Position numbers and translations under genes: made by a program
Shown here: in pieces, positions 1 through 12,869 of the stretch
Layout: every line of letters starts with the position of its first letter
How positions within the stretch are numbered: position 1 is the stretch's first letter
The notes under the pieces: generated by a model
Told to the model about the DNA's origin: nothing
The model's database searches: none
The model's input: only the letters and a program-made list of their open reading frames with translations
Origin: Meconema thalassinum
Lineage: Eukaryota; Arthropoda; Insecta; Orthoptera; Tettigoniidae
Reading direction: 5' to 3'
Assembly (NCBI GenBank): GCA_946902985.2
Contig: OX336391.1
Coordinates: 196,790,289 to 196,854,288 of the forward strand
DNA length: 64,000 bases

Positions 1-880
1 ATAACAAGGTTCAAATAAATCAGGACACGAAATTAAAACAGCAAAAAAAAATTTAGGCCCTTAAACAAATGAGGAACAGAAATAAAACATTACTATAAGA
101 AGATATCGGAGCTCCATAAGATAAAATAATTAAATACATTAAATTTTAAAAAAAACGTACCTTACATCCTTCTCAGTGGAGACACAATAACAATAAAATA
201 ATTAACACATAATTTTACGTTATTACATGTACTTCACAAAAATGGCTAACACGCCGATGCGTCGTGTAGATACAAGCACTTGATCGCATCCAGTTGCGAT
301 TATCCTTGCACATTTCCTCTTCACGGCGGAACGATGAAAATTTACAGCCTGAAGAAAACAGGCAATTCCTTTTTCTTGAATGAGTATTTACATTTTGAAA
401 AAGCTAGGGGCAACGCCCCCAGCGCAACGGATAGACACTCTTCGACCAGTCGTCGGCTTGATGTTTTTCACTCGACAGCAAATGGACTCCACAAAAATGG
501 CGGAGAATCGCTCGTCATTTATCGAACTGTCTTCGTGTAAATAAATATTGTCCAATCACGAAGTGACACATCAAAACAACAATGTCATTAATAAGTTCAT
601 AATTTGGCGGTATCATGACTACACCAGCTTTTGTTTGAAGACGAAGAATGTGATTGTCTTTCAATTATGTCATGCGTATATAGAGTTTATAAGGCGAAGC
701 CCACACCACCTATTGGGGAGAAACAGGAACTATTTGTATCTTTTCAAAGTCCGACTGCAGCTACCATCTTGTGGTGACAGACGGTACTGAGCGACCAAGC
801 GGACGATTCAAAACTTCAACAACAGCGTTCCTGATTAAATACATGTTTGAAATGGTAGAGACGTGCCCTTGCACGTATCA
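1..880. other. AT-rich DNA, no gene recognised
   Basis: I see no coding region, RNA gene or repeat here that I can support. The open frames are short and have no family features. The stretch ends at the tail of a SINE copy. Confidence 0.5.
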
Positions 881-1061
881 ATAATAAATAATGTTATTGG
901 TTTTACATCCCTTTTAACTACACTGGTTTTTAGAGACGCCGGGGTGCCGGAAATTTGCCCCGAAGGGGATCTTTAACGTGCCAGTAAATTTACTGGCACG
1001 GCTCCCTCGCATTTGCACACCCTCAAATGCCAGCTGACTGCGCCAGGTTTCGAACCTGCAA
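881..1061 (-). repeat. SINE family A, 5'-truncated copy
   Basis: This is a minus-strand copy of the tRNA-derived SINE that is complete at 24658-24887. The body, including the segment around 'cgaaggggatctttaacgtg', and the box B region (ggtttcgaacctg, minus strand) match. Similarity stops just past box B at about 1061, so the box A part of the tRNA-like head is missing. The 3' end has an (ATT)-type tail at about 881-900. Confidence 0.8.
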
Positions 1062-1550
1062 TAGGTCTATTAATAGCGATATGTTGACGTTAAAATCATC
1101 ATAAAGTTTGGCAAAATTACATCCAGAATAGCTTAAAGAATAATACTTTTAATTCCCCATATTCCGATAGATTTGCCATTCCAGTGTGCAAGAGTGCAGT
1201 TCCCTCTTCAAACAATATTCGCAATTTCTTTAACAAAGCGCAATGACGCACACTTAACAGTGGCACGTGTACATTTAGACAAAACCATTTTTTCCCATGG
1301 GCAACTGTAAGTGGTGTGCTCGCGAGCATCCGGACAACAAAATCGTAAGACGTAATTTTCAAATGTGTTAGCTTAATGTAACATCGAGCCCTGCAGACTT
1401 TCACAACTCTATAAAATTCCCACTTTGCTGCTCATGTCAATATACTGTATGTATCAGAATATTCAGAATTAAAATGGACCCACCTGTAGCCGCGATTGCT
1501 GTAATAGAATAGACCAATTATCAGCAATAATGCATCATCCCCATTGTCTT
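1062..1550. other. No supported feature
   Basis: I recognise no gene. The segment may be the body of the Helitron whose 3' end lies at 1551-1581, but I could not find a matching 5' TC terminus preceded by A. Confidence 0.35.
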
Positions 1551-1581
1551 GATCGCGGGCGAAGCCGCGGGTACCTGCTAG
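1551..1581 (+). mobile_element. Helitron 3' terminus (hairpin plus CTAG)
   Basis: A 5-bp stem CGCGG (1554-1558) / CCGCG (1565-1569) with loop GCGAAG is followed 8 nt later by the terminal CTAG (1578-1581), and then by T at 1582. This is the classical Helitron 3' signature: a subterminal hairpin, CTRR, and insertion before T. The body and 5' end were not delimited. The same type of end occurs at 22526-22556 and, on the minus strand, at 27489. Confidence 0.65.
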
Positions 1582-1689
1582 TACATGTATAAATGAAAGT
1601 TTACCTGTTTTTTTTCTGAATTTCTACGGAAATTTGAGTTATTTACGCGTTTCAGACTGTTTTATGATGGATGCGCACGAAAATAATTT

Positions 1690-3520
1690 TCTTGTCTGTT
1701 TGCCTGTTTGTTTGTTTGTTTGTGGACAACTTTGTTCCCTTATAACTCGAGAACGGCTGGGTTATCAACGTAAAATTTGGTACAGATATCCAACAGAGGC
1801 ACGACACTAATCATTGATGTAACTCTTCTCCGTACCTCTCATAAAAGGGGGCCTACCCCCTTAAAATACATGCTAAAATATGCTAAGAAGGACGAGACAA
1901 AGCTCATTTTCAGCCCCACAATGTGAGAGACATAACTCGGGAGTCCAAAAGGGTCCCCGAAAACCACATTTTAAGGCCCTAAAACCAACCGTTTTTGAGA
2001 TATTCCCAGAAAACTAATTTCATTTAATAAACTAATCAACGAATGCAAGCCGGTAACCATGGCAACAGATTCTCAGAGGTCCATCTACTGCTGTAAGACG
2101 CAATGCAATTCCATTAATTACATTGGTGTGAAAGTTTGCAAACGGCTAGAAGGTTATCACGGAACCAATTTAAGCTGTAAAATTCAACAATACGAATAAT
2201 GTGCCTAAGGGGGTCAAGGGGTATTCTAGAATACTTTCCCGCGATTTACACCTGCGGGTGTGGTACGGCAGGTCTATTACTATCCCAGTATTATATTATT
2301 ATTAGTAGTATTATATTATGGCATACAACGACGAGACAAAGACCCTCGGTGCCAGAAACAAAACTCGGGGGCCCTAACGGGTCCTCGAAAACTACATTAT
2401 AAGGCACTAAAACCAACAGTTTCTGAAATATTCACAGAAAACTAATTTAATTTAATTTAACAAACTATTGAAGGAATGCAAATTGGTAACCATGACAACA
2501 TTATCTCAAGGGGGGGGCATCCAATATTCCATCTCTTTCTGTAAGAAGCAATGTCACTCCATTTATTACATTTCTGTGAAAGTTTGCAAATGGCTGTAAG
2601 GTTATCACAGAACCAACGTAGACTGTACAATTCATCAATGCAATTAAGGGGGTCAAGGGGTAACCCAGATTTTTTCATGCAACTTTCAGGTGTGACAGAT
2701 AATACATAAGGTCTAATATATCTCCAAACAGCAACAATATTTTCAAAAATTCCTGAATTGAATCAGCATTTTTTGCGGCTTTTAGAAATTTGGGCCATTC
2801 GAGGCTAAAGAACCTGAATTTTCATGCACCACAAGCCTTTATAATTTATGAAAGGGATCTTCCTGTATATGGGGACCTAACACAACGTAGAGGGTCAGTT
2901 TTTATGTGGCGAGTATTGCGTTTTGTCTACAAGGCTTTCAATTCTATTTCACGTCAGGAAGTACGTTAGGTGAATTTAGTTTGAGAGCACATTTTAACTA
3001 ATCTTCCTTTTTTTTTTTTTTTTTCGACATACGGGTTCATCGTAAGGATGATTTTGTTTGATACTGAGTGCTAGATATACCCATATTTGGATATCTGGGT
3101 AATATGTTGTAGACAATAAAATTGTCTGTTTTTCTTTCTGTGCATCTTTATGTACGCCTATAACTCGTGTTCGGATGTTTGGTGCATCGTAAAATTAGGT
3201 ATGGTATCCATGAGAGTCAATACACCAATCATTTAGAAAACTCTTCACCGTACTTTCCATACAGTAGAAAGGTGGATATAGGGAAAAACTTCTCATAATA
3301 CATGCTAAAATAGGAGAAATATAAAATTTATACTAGAAGGACGACCAAAGCATATGTTGCGCTTCTCAATGTGAGAAAAGAAATTCGGGAGTCTATAAAG
3401 AGTGTCCGGAAACCTCATTTTAAGGCCCTTAAATTAAGAGTGTGTGTGATATTCCCAGAAAACTAACTTCGTTCTGATAAACATAAGAAGGAATGACAAA
3501 CGGCTAACCATTGAAAAAGT
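1690..3520 (+). repeat. Dispersed repeat family F, three related blocks
   Basis: Blocks at about 1720-2060, 2325-2680 and 3110-3520 share the same succession of motifs: 'taactcgagaacgg'-type, 'ctaaaatatgctaagaagga'-type, 'aaaaccacattttaaggccc' and 'ttcccagaaaactaattt'. They diverge clearly and the middle block is shorter. There is no coding capacity. The GTTT-rich start and repeated internal blocks resemble non-autonomous Helitron-type repeats, but no complete termini were seen. A poly-T run lies at about 3007-3024. Confidence 0.55.
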
Positions 3521-3781
3521 AGCTCAATTGATAATGTCTGGTGTTAACACCAAACACCGTTCGAAGAACGGGTACTTCTGGTAGTTATAAATAAATAAAT
3601 AAATAAATAACGTTCATTTGAGCATATTTCTCCCCTATTCTGGTCCATGGTTATCAAAGTAACTTTTATTAAAGAATATGTGATGAAAAATACTTTAATT
3701 AACATCTAAATTAATACTTAGTGTGGCAGATGAACTCGATGTTCCTCCCCTTAAAAGAATAACAATATGATACAATAGTTT

Positions 3782-5104
3782 TCAGTCGGCCAACACGATT
3801 GTACCAAATTGTCAAGTAAGTTTCCATACGCTCCAGGGGCTCACATCTAGTGGGATGTGGGTTAGCGACCATGGAGCCCCAGCTGAGTCCGGCATTGCTT
3901 CCACTTACTTGTGCCGAGCTCCTCTCCGTCTTCTTTCCTGTAGACCTCACTTGGTCAACTCTTGTTCTCTTCCGACCCCGACGTTGTTAGGGTGTCCGAG
4001 GCCTAGGGAGTCACTTCCTTTCCCGCCTTAATTGACCCTTGTCTCATCTTTTCTGATACCCTCCTTCTGCGCGGGGTCAGCCTTCTTTTTCTTTTCATGT
4101 AATCTCCTGCCTTCCGATCAAGGCCCTCAAGGAGGCAGGGTGTATGTAGCCCCACCACTTCAGGTGTAACCTAGATATTGCTACACCCGCAGGGGCTCAC
4201 GGCTGGTGAGTTCGGGAGTTGGCGACCCCGAGTGATTCCTGAGCTGGGTCCGGTTTTCCCCCTTTTATCCATTACCTGTGGGGGCGGACCCTCTCCTCTT
4301 TCACTTTCTTATCTGCCTTTCATGGCTCTCCTTCCTTCCAAGTCCCTCAATCCGCATTCTTCGAGGGATGAGGGCATTTCTTTTCCTCCTGTACTTTATT
4401 TGGCTTATTCTCCTTTTGTTTTCCATTTCTTCTTCTATTATATATGTTAGTAGTTAGTTTTAGTTATAGCTTACATTTCATTTTCATCCTCACGATCACC
4501 CAAACCATTAGGGGCCGATAACCTAGATGTTGGGCCCCTTAACACAACAATAATAATCATCATCATCATCAAGTTACCCTACACCTGAAAATGATTTACA
4601 TCAGATAAATAAAATCACGTGGATGACCAGTTTGGAACGTCAAGCGATCATCATCAGATCCTTTACACATAAATCTATGTCTACAAGTATGTGGGTGATG
4701 GTATTTACAATATATGCATTTATTTAGTTACAGGACTTATTATAAACTTGCGCAATCTTCAAGATTTGTTAGTTGCATGGGACTTATAATTGAGATATTG
4801 TAAGTGGTTATTGACATTCAAGTGTGTTTGTTTAGTGTAATATATGTGATTGTTAGTGTATGGTCAGGTTGGAATTAATGAACTTAGCTTATTGTTTGAG
4901 CGATGTGGGATCCGTTTTCGTGCAACTGCTACCAGTTTCAGTATCTACACTGTACTCGAACTGGAATGAGTATCATTGTGCAGGTTACTAACTCGTTATC
5001 TCTCTTCCCTCCTTGGGCTTTTCCCGTATTGTTACCTGCCTATGTTCGTCTCACATTGAAACATGTGGAACCCATTACAATTAGGTACAATCGTTTTGAC
5101 TGAC
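3782..5104. mobile_element. TIR element of family G
   Basis: The left end begins cagtcggccaacacgattgt. The right end, read on the minus strand, begins cagtcagtcaaaacgattgt and continues with a matching taccNAATTGT stretch, giving TIRs of about 30 bp. The same terminal motif recurs at 10290-10335, 14003 and 15538, so this is a family. No transposase is visible, so it is non-autonomous. It contains a later retroelement segment at 3838-4572. The TSD is unclear. Confidence 0.55.
3838..4572 (+). repeat. Retroelement-like insert ending in (ATC)n tail
   Basis: The 3' end has an inverted GGGGCC...GGCCCC pair around 4511-4540 followed by an (ATC)n tail (4557-4571). This is a common arrangement at the 3' end of arthropod non-LTR retroelements and their SINE derivatives. 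Upstream, a block around 'aggggctcac...gctgggtccgg' occurs twice, at about 3838 and 4192, about 353 bp apart, suggesting an internal direct duplication. No RT coding remains. The 5' boundary is approximate. Confidence 0.5.
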
Positions 5105-6480
5105 TGAATGCAATTTCGATTATAAAGGCAACATTGAAATATGTCTTTCAACTCGATAATTAAATTAACATATTAATAGAGTAACATTAACAAAATACGT
5201 ATTTCTAAAACTGAGGTATAATGCAAAAAATAAATAGATATTCTTAGAAAGTTAAAAGTTATACTCGAAGAAATAAATCTTAAGTACTATCAGGTGAAAA
5301 TGTCACGGCCTGTAGTTCAGATTCCACGTGAAAAAGGTCCTGTGGCTCATGAACATGATGTCCTTCTTTGCCAGTAAATTGTCTGATGTATTTCAGACAC
5401 ATTAGAACAAAGGGCCTACGGACAAAGACATCTGAGAGTTTTAAATGAAATACATCAACCACAGACTTTGCGGTCACAGGGTATACACCTGAACGAGTAT
5501 CTAAACGTTACATCGGTAGAATATCTCTGGCTCGAAATGCTACGAATTCTATTAAATTTTCAAACTGCCAAATACTATAGAACACTAATACCTCACACTC
5601 GCCTAATTGAATGTGTAGTCGCTTGGTTTAGAGGACGGATGTAATTGTTTACTGGTTGATGGTTGCAGGAATTGCTCTAGTTTGATTCAAATTTATTTTC
5701 TCAATGAAAATTTGAATTCTATAACAAAATAAGTTGAGTATTACGTCAATACTTCCATGCAACACCAATAATTTGTAGTTAAATTTAATTAAATTCAATG
5801 TGTACACAGGCAAGATCGTCCGATTGAACATGTTTCACGGCATCCTGACAAACTGAACTGCTGTTAATTTATATTCTAGAATTGCAATCATAGGCAACTC
5901 ACAGTTGAAGGACCACACACTATGTTAATTACAGACATCCAACATTGTACAGCTATGATCCATATTGATAATAGCTTCCGATAACTACAAAAATTTGTAC
6001 TGTAGCCTAGATTTTATTGACGGACCCGTTGAGGAAACGTGGTGATGAGGGGCATGAGTGTAGGACAGCATTTCGTTGAACACTTCAAAGAAAAACTGTG
6101 CGTATTTCTTATCAGGAATTTATATCTTGTGTTTTAACTAATGGAAATACATTTTCTCTATAGATGGCCCTTGTCAAATACCATCACTCTGTACCAGACT
6201 AATTTATTAGATGTAAGTTAATAATCTTCAAGTTCAGATTTTAAAATGCGGCGCACGGAAGTCTTAAGCCTAAGCTGACTGCTATATCTCATTCTGTGCA
6301 ACAGAGGCCCTTTCATAAATGCTATTTTAATAGGAGAAGGGTTCCTGAGTATTTTCTATATTTATTTTATAAATAATATACTTTGCTCCATTTGAGAACA
6401 CAGCAGACACTGTACCTTAAAATTGATGTTGTAATCACACTCTGATGGGTATACTATTTTAAACGGTGAAACGAACAATA
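5105..6480. other. AT-rich DNA, no feature recognised
   Basis: Only short unconvincing frames are present. No repeat was matched elsewhere in the window. Confidence 0.5.
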
Positions 6481-6790
6481 CCTGCCATGGTGGCCAAGAG
6501 CATTATCGTCTTGCTGACATTGGGAGAGCGTGAGTTCGAATGCCTCATTAGCCAACTTCAAAATCATTTTCGTGGTTTCCAATTTTCACCATCAGGCAAA
6601 TACCGGGACGTTTCATTCCAACAGGTGCACGGCTGACTTCTTTACAAAATCCTATCCCTGCCCTGCAATAATTATACCCAAGTTAGCAGTCGCCTGCCAC
6701 CATCCCCTGTTGTATCTGCTGACAAAGTATGTTAAGCTCCCAAACACTGTCCTTGTGGAGATAGAGGAATGATCCTTTGCAGAGTACGTG
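6481..6790 (+). repeat. Degenerate SINE of the D type
   Basis: A decayed tRNA-like head (box B-like 'gagttcgaatgcc' near 6531) is followed by the D-type core ('cgtggtttcc...caggcaaataccggga', 6572-6611). The core is shared with the copies at 14098-14591, 23699-24010 and 22905-23190. Divergence is high and the ends are approximate. Confidence 0.55.
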
Positions 6791-6915
6791 GGAGAAGCCA
6801 AGCTGGGAGAATAAGTGATAAAAAAGAAGCAATAATTTTCCAATGATGGCCGCCAAAAATACATACAAACATGATGAGGTGAGATTTTAGTACCAGATTC
6901 ATTTGGTACAGGTTG

Positions 6916-7438
6916 TTTGGTTGGTTCTTAAGTTTAGGGTCTGCGACAACGCGGTCATGTAGCCCCGTGTACTTTGGGTGTGTGTAGAATCTGTCTGATA
7001 ACCGGTGTTAATTGTGATGACTGTATTAGTGTGCGTTAACTGTTATTTAATTTAAGTACAGACTTCAACTTAGATTTTTTTCAAATTGGTCCTACTTTTG
7101 CCGTCAAGTGCCACGGTCAACGACTACTAGGCCAAGTTCAGAACTTAGTTACTAGACGCCACCCCAGTCGGCTCTTGGCAACGAACGTAGAAACCAAAGA
7201 GCATTGTTAACAATCTTAACCTACCCAATTTAGCTTCACACAGGTGTAATTAGTGGAAGGTTCTTTAACATGCCATAAATCTATGACATGGGACCGCCGG
7301 CTTTACTTCTCCTCCGAAGGAAGGCATACTGAGGGATTTTAACGCCCTTAAAAAATTCGACGGCTTCGGCCGGGGTTGAACCCGCTATCTTGGGCATAGA
7401 AGCTCAGTATGCTACCGACTACGCCACCGAAGCCGCTA
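6916..7438 (-). repeat. SINE family C, full-length, with 12-bp TSD
   Basis: This element is bounded by a perfect direct repeat tggtacaggttg at 6904-6915 and 7439-7450. On the minus strand the head is tRNA-like, with box A 'tggcgtagtcggtag' and box B 'gggttcaacccc'. A long body of about 430 bp ends in a TTGG/AACC-type tail at the left. At 523 bp it is long for a SINE. Other copies are at 9778, 16339-16809 and 55712-57050, with fragments at 59427 and 60714. Confidence 0.85.
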
Positions 7439-7450
7439 TGGTACAGGTTG

Positions 7451-9777
7451 GATGTATAATAAAAGAAGATAAAAATAATATCATGAAATTTAACAGAGAG
7501 ATTGTATGGCAGTTTCATTTTCTACAAGTAGAAAAACTCAAAAACGTTTTTTCGCATGCCCAATACCCCCCGATATGCGCACCATTAGTGGTGCGACAGA
7601 CGTCAAATCGGTATTCCACCTCTCTCCTTGTGTTTTGCAGCACAGTAGTTGTAACATCTGCGATAGCTGCTTGAATGCGGTGGTGTAGATCTGGTAGATC
7701 ACAAACTGATGTTTAGTAAACTAGATTTTGGACAAACTCTCACAAGAAAATAAGAAGTGGCGTAGGTTTTGGGCTACAGGTGTGGGGGGCAAGATTTCGG
7801 AAGTCTACCACACTCAATCCAGCGCCCTGGAAAGTTACGCTCCAAGAAATTTCTTACAATATCCGCATAGTGGCATAACGCACCAACTTGTTGGAAAATC
7901 ACACCACGAGGAAGTTATCGAAGAGCATGCAACTCGAACATATCTGTTAAGTATCTTTGTAAATTAATTGTATATTTACTTGTAAAAAACACTTTTAAAT
8001 ATCTGATGTCTATTAAAATATGAAATGGTTCTTACAGTTGATTATGAAAATGAATTTCTTCTAGCTTGCACAGAATCTAGGTGGGGTGGTAAGCATCAAT
8101 TTAAATTATTTCGTGAGAACGCAGCAATAACTGCATTACTGTCATGATACTGAAGGATAGCCCAGAATAAACGGGCTCTCTGAAAAACGACGTATATAAC
8201 CTCGTATAATTTTTGAATAATTCAGTGTCAAAGTTGTTTATTGTGTCTAGAAGGTACATGTAATGCATAATGGTATGCTTACGTCACTTTAATCATAGCC
8301 TATTAGTCAAAAAAGATTCAATGTTCTCCTGTTGAATGACAAACATGTGAATTAAGTTTCTTCAAGGTCAGGGAGTTCACGTTTGGGGTGTTCTTTAGTC
8401 ATGTATTTGAACTTGAATACATTTGAAACGCAAACTTCCATAATTGTAACATTTCCGTCAAGCGTGTACACGGTGCAAATCTCACCATGCCTGTGAGATA
8501 AGAGTTTCCTTTTATATCATGTACACTTTCTAGGTACGGAATAAGTTTATATGCTCTCTACTGACATGCAGTACATCTCCATGTTTGTCATTTGGTAGTT
8601 AAATGACTCTGTAGAATAATTTGTATCGATGCTAATTACTGATCGATATAAGGGGTGAAACCGTCTGGAAAATGAACATTTCATGCTGGAATTACATGCA
8701 TAAAAATTGTACAGCTCGTCTGCGGTTTCACACATGGTCGCCGCTGGTTGTCCGTCGTCATGCTGTCTGATCAGATGTGAGTGTTCATAGGGTGGAACTG
8801 TCAGAATAGAAAGCCACAAACGATACAAATCGACGCGCATTGGTACATATTTTTTTCTCCTTGGCGTGGTTTATCCATGATTTCCCCCATGTGTTTATGT
8901 GTTTGAGAACACACAACATAAACTGTATTTTGTTCCATGCTCCATTTCTAATGAAGCTTGTATGGTGATCAGGAGACCGTCATATTCATCGCGGTGTGTA
9001 TCAATAAATTTATGCGGTAATGGGTATTTTTAAAGGACAATTTATGAGTGTATTGATTGAACATGATCAATATCATGGTCACAAAGTGAAAATTGTGAAA
9101 TATCAAGGTTTGTTTTACGCAATATCCATTTGAATAAAAACTGAACTGCAAATCTACCTGCAAATCTATCTGCAAACTACCTGATTCTGTATGTCGTTGT
9201 CTAAGTTTCCTCAAAATTTCTGTGTTTATTTAAATCTTTGTTGTATGGAGCGAGGTGCTTTTGCATATTTTCCTCTCAGACATACGGCCGATGATACCGT
9301 TAATTGAATGACTAGTTTTGTTTTCCAATTGAACCCCCTTTTGTATGTGAAGAATTTGATTGTAGATGGGTCATAATTACTATATTAGAACAATGTGTTG
9401 GTTTCCAAACATAGAAATTAATCATGTAGCATTCTAGTAACGATTCATTTTCATACCATTAGTGGCTTAAAGTAAGAGCATTCTTTGGTTTATTTTAAGT
9501 ACTGTATTTGAGGTTCATTTCAACCAAAAACTTTAGAAATAAAATCAATACAATTACATTAGGTGGTCCTGCAAAAATTATTGATGTTAGTGGATAATAA
9601 GTGCTGTTGTAGTGTTTCATAAAATATCGTATACGATTCTTTCTGGACAGTGACTTGTGAATGTTTTCGGAATTAAAGTAATTATAGATTATGAACCAAA
9701 ACAAGTGAATTTTTCACAAAGTATTGGCCTAGGAGGAACCCGTTTGGCTTGAAATAATTGTATAATTGGCTTCGGTG
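7451..9777. other. No gene or repeat recognised
   Basis: Low-GC DNA with scattered short open frames and no family signature. I found no paralogue of this stretch elsewhere in the window. Confidence 0.5.
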
Positions 9778-10110
9778 GCGTTTTCGGTAGCATGCTGAAC
9801 TGCTGTGCCCAAGATCGCGGGTTCAAACCCCGCCGAAGTCGTCGAATTTTTAAGAGCGTTAAAATCCTTTAGTAAATATTCCTTCGGAGGGGAAGTAAAG
9901 CCGGAGGGCCCATGCCAGAGATGTTTGGCATGTAAAAGAACCTACCACTGCAATTGGTAGTGTGTAGTTAAATTTGTAGGTTATTTGGTTAGAAACGATC
10001 TATCAAGCTCCAACGTTCGCCTCTAGGTGTCACTGACAGTGGCATCTCTGGTATCCAAGGTTGGAACTACTTGAAATTGAACTTGATGGGGAGCCTACGG
10101 GCGTTTAATT
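9778..10110 (+). repeat. SINE family C, plus-strand copy
   Basis: The head is tRNA-like ('ggcttcggtggcg' then box B 'gggttcaaaccccg' at about 9820), followed by the family body ('cttcggaggggaagtaaagc', 'tggcatgtaaaagaacc'). Similarity to the other copies fades after about 10030, so the 3' end is uncertain. Confidence 0.7.
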
Positions 10111-10289
10111 AAATCACCCGCTATGATCATTGCCTGCAATTCAAATATTGTACAGAATAGCTCACATTTTTGAAATTCCAGCCTTAACGATGAAACAAAT
10201 TTAATGTTAAAGCCTATATTCTTAAATAGGGTTACAAATCATTAATGATTTAACGAAATTTTATTTTAGATCTAACAATTGATTGTTAA

Positions 10290-10335
10290 CCCACGCCCAT
10301 TATAATTAAGTACGCTAGTGTTGACCGACTGAAAA
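10290..10335. repeat. Isolated terminus of TIR family G
   Basis: The segment ending 'gtgttgaccgactgaaaa' matches the right ends at 5104 and 15538. I could not identify a partner left end. Confidence 0.4.
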
Positions 10336-10943
10336 GAGATTCTACTAACAGATTACTAGGAAACACTGACATATGGATGTTAGTATTTCAATATCTCCAT
10401 TATTCAAAAAATTCCTAATCAGATTTCGTCTATGCCACCAATGAGTTGACTGTGTACTCCACAATATTTACGAACCGGTCAGCAGTGCCATGAAGCACTG
10501 ATAGTAGCCCTGAACGTGAGGAGAAGATAGTGTTGTTAGATAATGTGGGAGTAAGGAGAACTTTTGGGTTTTCATTTCTGACAGTGGTCTCATTTTCAGG
10601 TCTTTTCGAACAGTAAAAAGCTGTAGTACATACAGTTGTTAACTGACACGGTGGTCCAAGCACACTCTTAGTCGGTTCACACCGTCATGGTAGCTGCAAT
10701 GTGCAGTGCGGTATCATATTAAATCTCTCTGCGCACATACCATAGTGTGACTGGGACCAAGGTTCACCCACTAAATCAAACCTCAACTGCGTTACTAATT
10801 TTATTATGACTATTATACAAATATTTACACAATTCTCACGCAGCAAGTAGTTAAGTCCACAGTGTTCAGCTCGGTGATGCTCCACCGTGCAGCTCCCGTT
10901 ATGTCCCACTTGTAGTCCCCATGTCCGTCCATATATATGAAGG

Positions 10944-11073
10944 TGTTAGAGTTATGTACTGTTACATGAAGATTATTGTGTACCTGTAGTGTTCAAACTT
11001 CAATCGCATGATTAGGACACAAGAAGTAAAAACGAGATTTTAAAATTTCGCACAACTGCCATCTTGTCCACAC
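10944..11073 (-). repeat. Solo ~145-bp module of the GCCAT-site element
   Basis: This is closely similar to the unit at 18301-18430 (shared 'gttatgtactgttacat', 'caatcgcatgattag', 'actgccatcttgt'). It contains one GCCATCTTG site at 11058. The termini of the parent element (see 18131-19656) are absent, so this is a fragment or a lone monomer. Confidence 0.7.
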
Positions 11074-11429
11074 GTCGCATCGAACTCAAGGTTTCCAACA
11101 CTGTCCATTACTACCCTCCCACACAACGCTCCGTGGCACAGAACACAAACAATCTCACTATCACCGGCTGTTCACATCCATCAGTCACGGTTGAACTGAA
11201 CTCATTGCTCTGAACTGTGAACTCAATTCAACTGTCCACTCGCTTCGCTTTATTTCGTGCCGTGGGGTTTCGAGAGGCTTAAACTGCCATCTCACGGTAC
11301 CTTGCTACAATTCACTTGGTCGGGTAGAGGCTGAAATATCTCCAATAATCCCGAGTGCTCGATCGTGGGCTCGAGTTGGCCCCTTCCTCGCTCTGATGCC
11401 CTACTGTCGCCTTCTTTCGCCGTTTACGT

Positions 11430-12860
11430 TACCTTCGCCCCACCCATAAGGTGATTTCTTTGGAGGAGTGGGGCCAGCGGCCGGCTACCAAGCGTGCGCA
11501 CGCCTCCTGCCAGCCAAGCGAACTTGGGCCGCATATTGCGTGGAAGTAGAAACCATAACAGAGTACATTAATTAATGGTAAATTCACCAGAATGTCATGA
11601 TTAAAATACTTACCTTTCTACAGAAGATGCAGAAAATGTTCTCCTTCAGCTGACAGGCGTTGCACCTTGTATATAAATTAGCGTTTACACCACGTTGTAA
11701 TTCCCTTCTGCTTTGAGGGATATCTGTTGGCATATATTGTTCTCCATTTCTAGTAGAGTACGGGTAACTGATCCAGGCGCGGATTCAAGGTGGGTGGGGG
11801 CGGTCACGGGGGTCATGACCCCCTCAAACGGGAGACCAAATTTTTTTGCTAACTCAAAAAACGAAAACACAAGAACCAGACAAATAAAACTTAACGAATT
11901 TTAACTGAAAAACAGGTTTTTTCATTTTATTCAATACTGAAAATATCTTTATTGCAATTATTATGTTCTGTTACAAGTGTACATATTTAGAGCTTCATAC
12001 CCGTTATATAAAATCGATTATTTATATAACAAAATCAACTCGTCTTGTTTAGAAAACCTTGTGATTACCGAATCGATGTTTATAGTGATGTCACGATGAA
12101 TGTGCAGCAATGCACTGATAGGAATTGGGGGCTTTTTTCGCACCAAAAAATTTGGCCGACGTCCAAACTGCAAGCCTGTTTGGCAATTTAAGCTGTAACT
12201 TTCTCCCTTTGTCGGTACCAACTCGACTTGCCGAAACTGTAACGTACCTTGATACTTTTCTCGAAGCTTGATGTAAAACTCGCAAAACACGCCGTTGCAA
12301 TTTGTACGAATATTTTTGGTGCGTTAAACGCATCAAACTTCTATCCATGTAGCTTGCAAAATATTGGTCTGGTTTTGTACATTTGGTTATTTTGTGATTG
12401 CATTTTTAGAGATACCATTTTTGTTAACAATTTCGATTCTCTGACCCCCCCCCCCCCTTCCCCCCAAAGCCAAACTCTAGATCCACACCTGAACTGATCT
12501 GTGAACTTTGTACTGTAAATCACTCCACTATTAAACATCAAACGGGCTTAGGTCCGTGCTTCTATAAATAACAGTAAACACGCTGGGTGGTATAGGAGTA
12601 GCTAGAGTATATAATGTAACGATGTAACTTCCAAAGTTACTGACTGTCAGCTCAAGGAGAACATTTTCAGCATCTTCTGTTAAACGATAAGTTCTTTAAT
12701 TATGATTTGCTGGTGAATTTACCATTAATTAATGTATTATGTTACTGTTTCCACCTCCGCGCAATCTACGGCCCAAGTTCTGTTGGCTGGCGGAAGGCAT
12801 GCGCGTGCCTGATAGCTGCCCTCTGGGCCCCACTCCAGCAAATAGATCACCCTGTACTTT
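11430..12860. mobile_element. Fold-back/TIR element with ~220-bp arms
   Basis: The left arm (about 11435-11665) and right arm (about 12645-12860) are inverted, diverged copies: 'ttaattaatggtaaattcac' is mirrored by 'ggtgaatttaccattaatta', and the ggccccactcc and cgcaat-type segments are also mirrored. The internal ~1 kb has only short frames and no recognised transposase. A C-rich run lies at 12445-12462. Ends and TSD were not resolved. Confidence 0.6.
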
Positions 12861-12869
12861 GCGGCCTTC

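Noticed and set aside
12434..12470. C-rich run as a quadruplex or regulatory site
   Set aside because: Simple homopolymer-like tract without regularly spaced runs; no supporting context.
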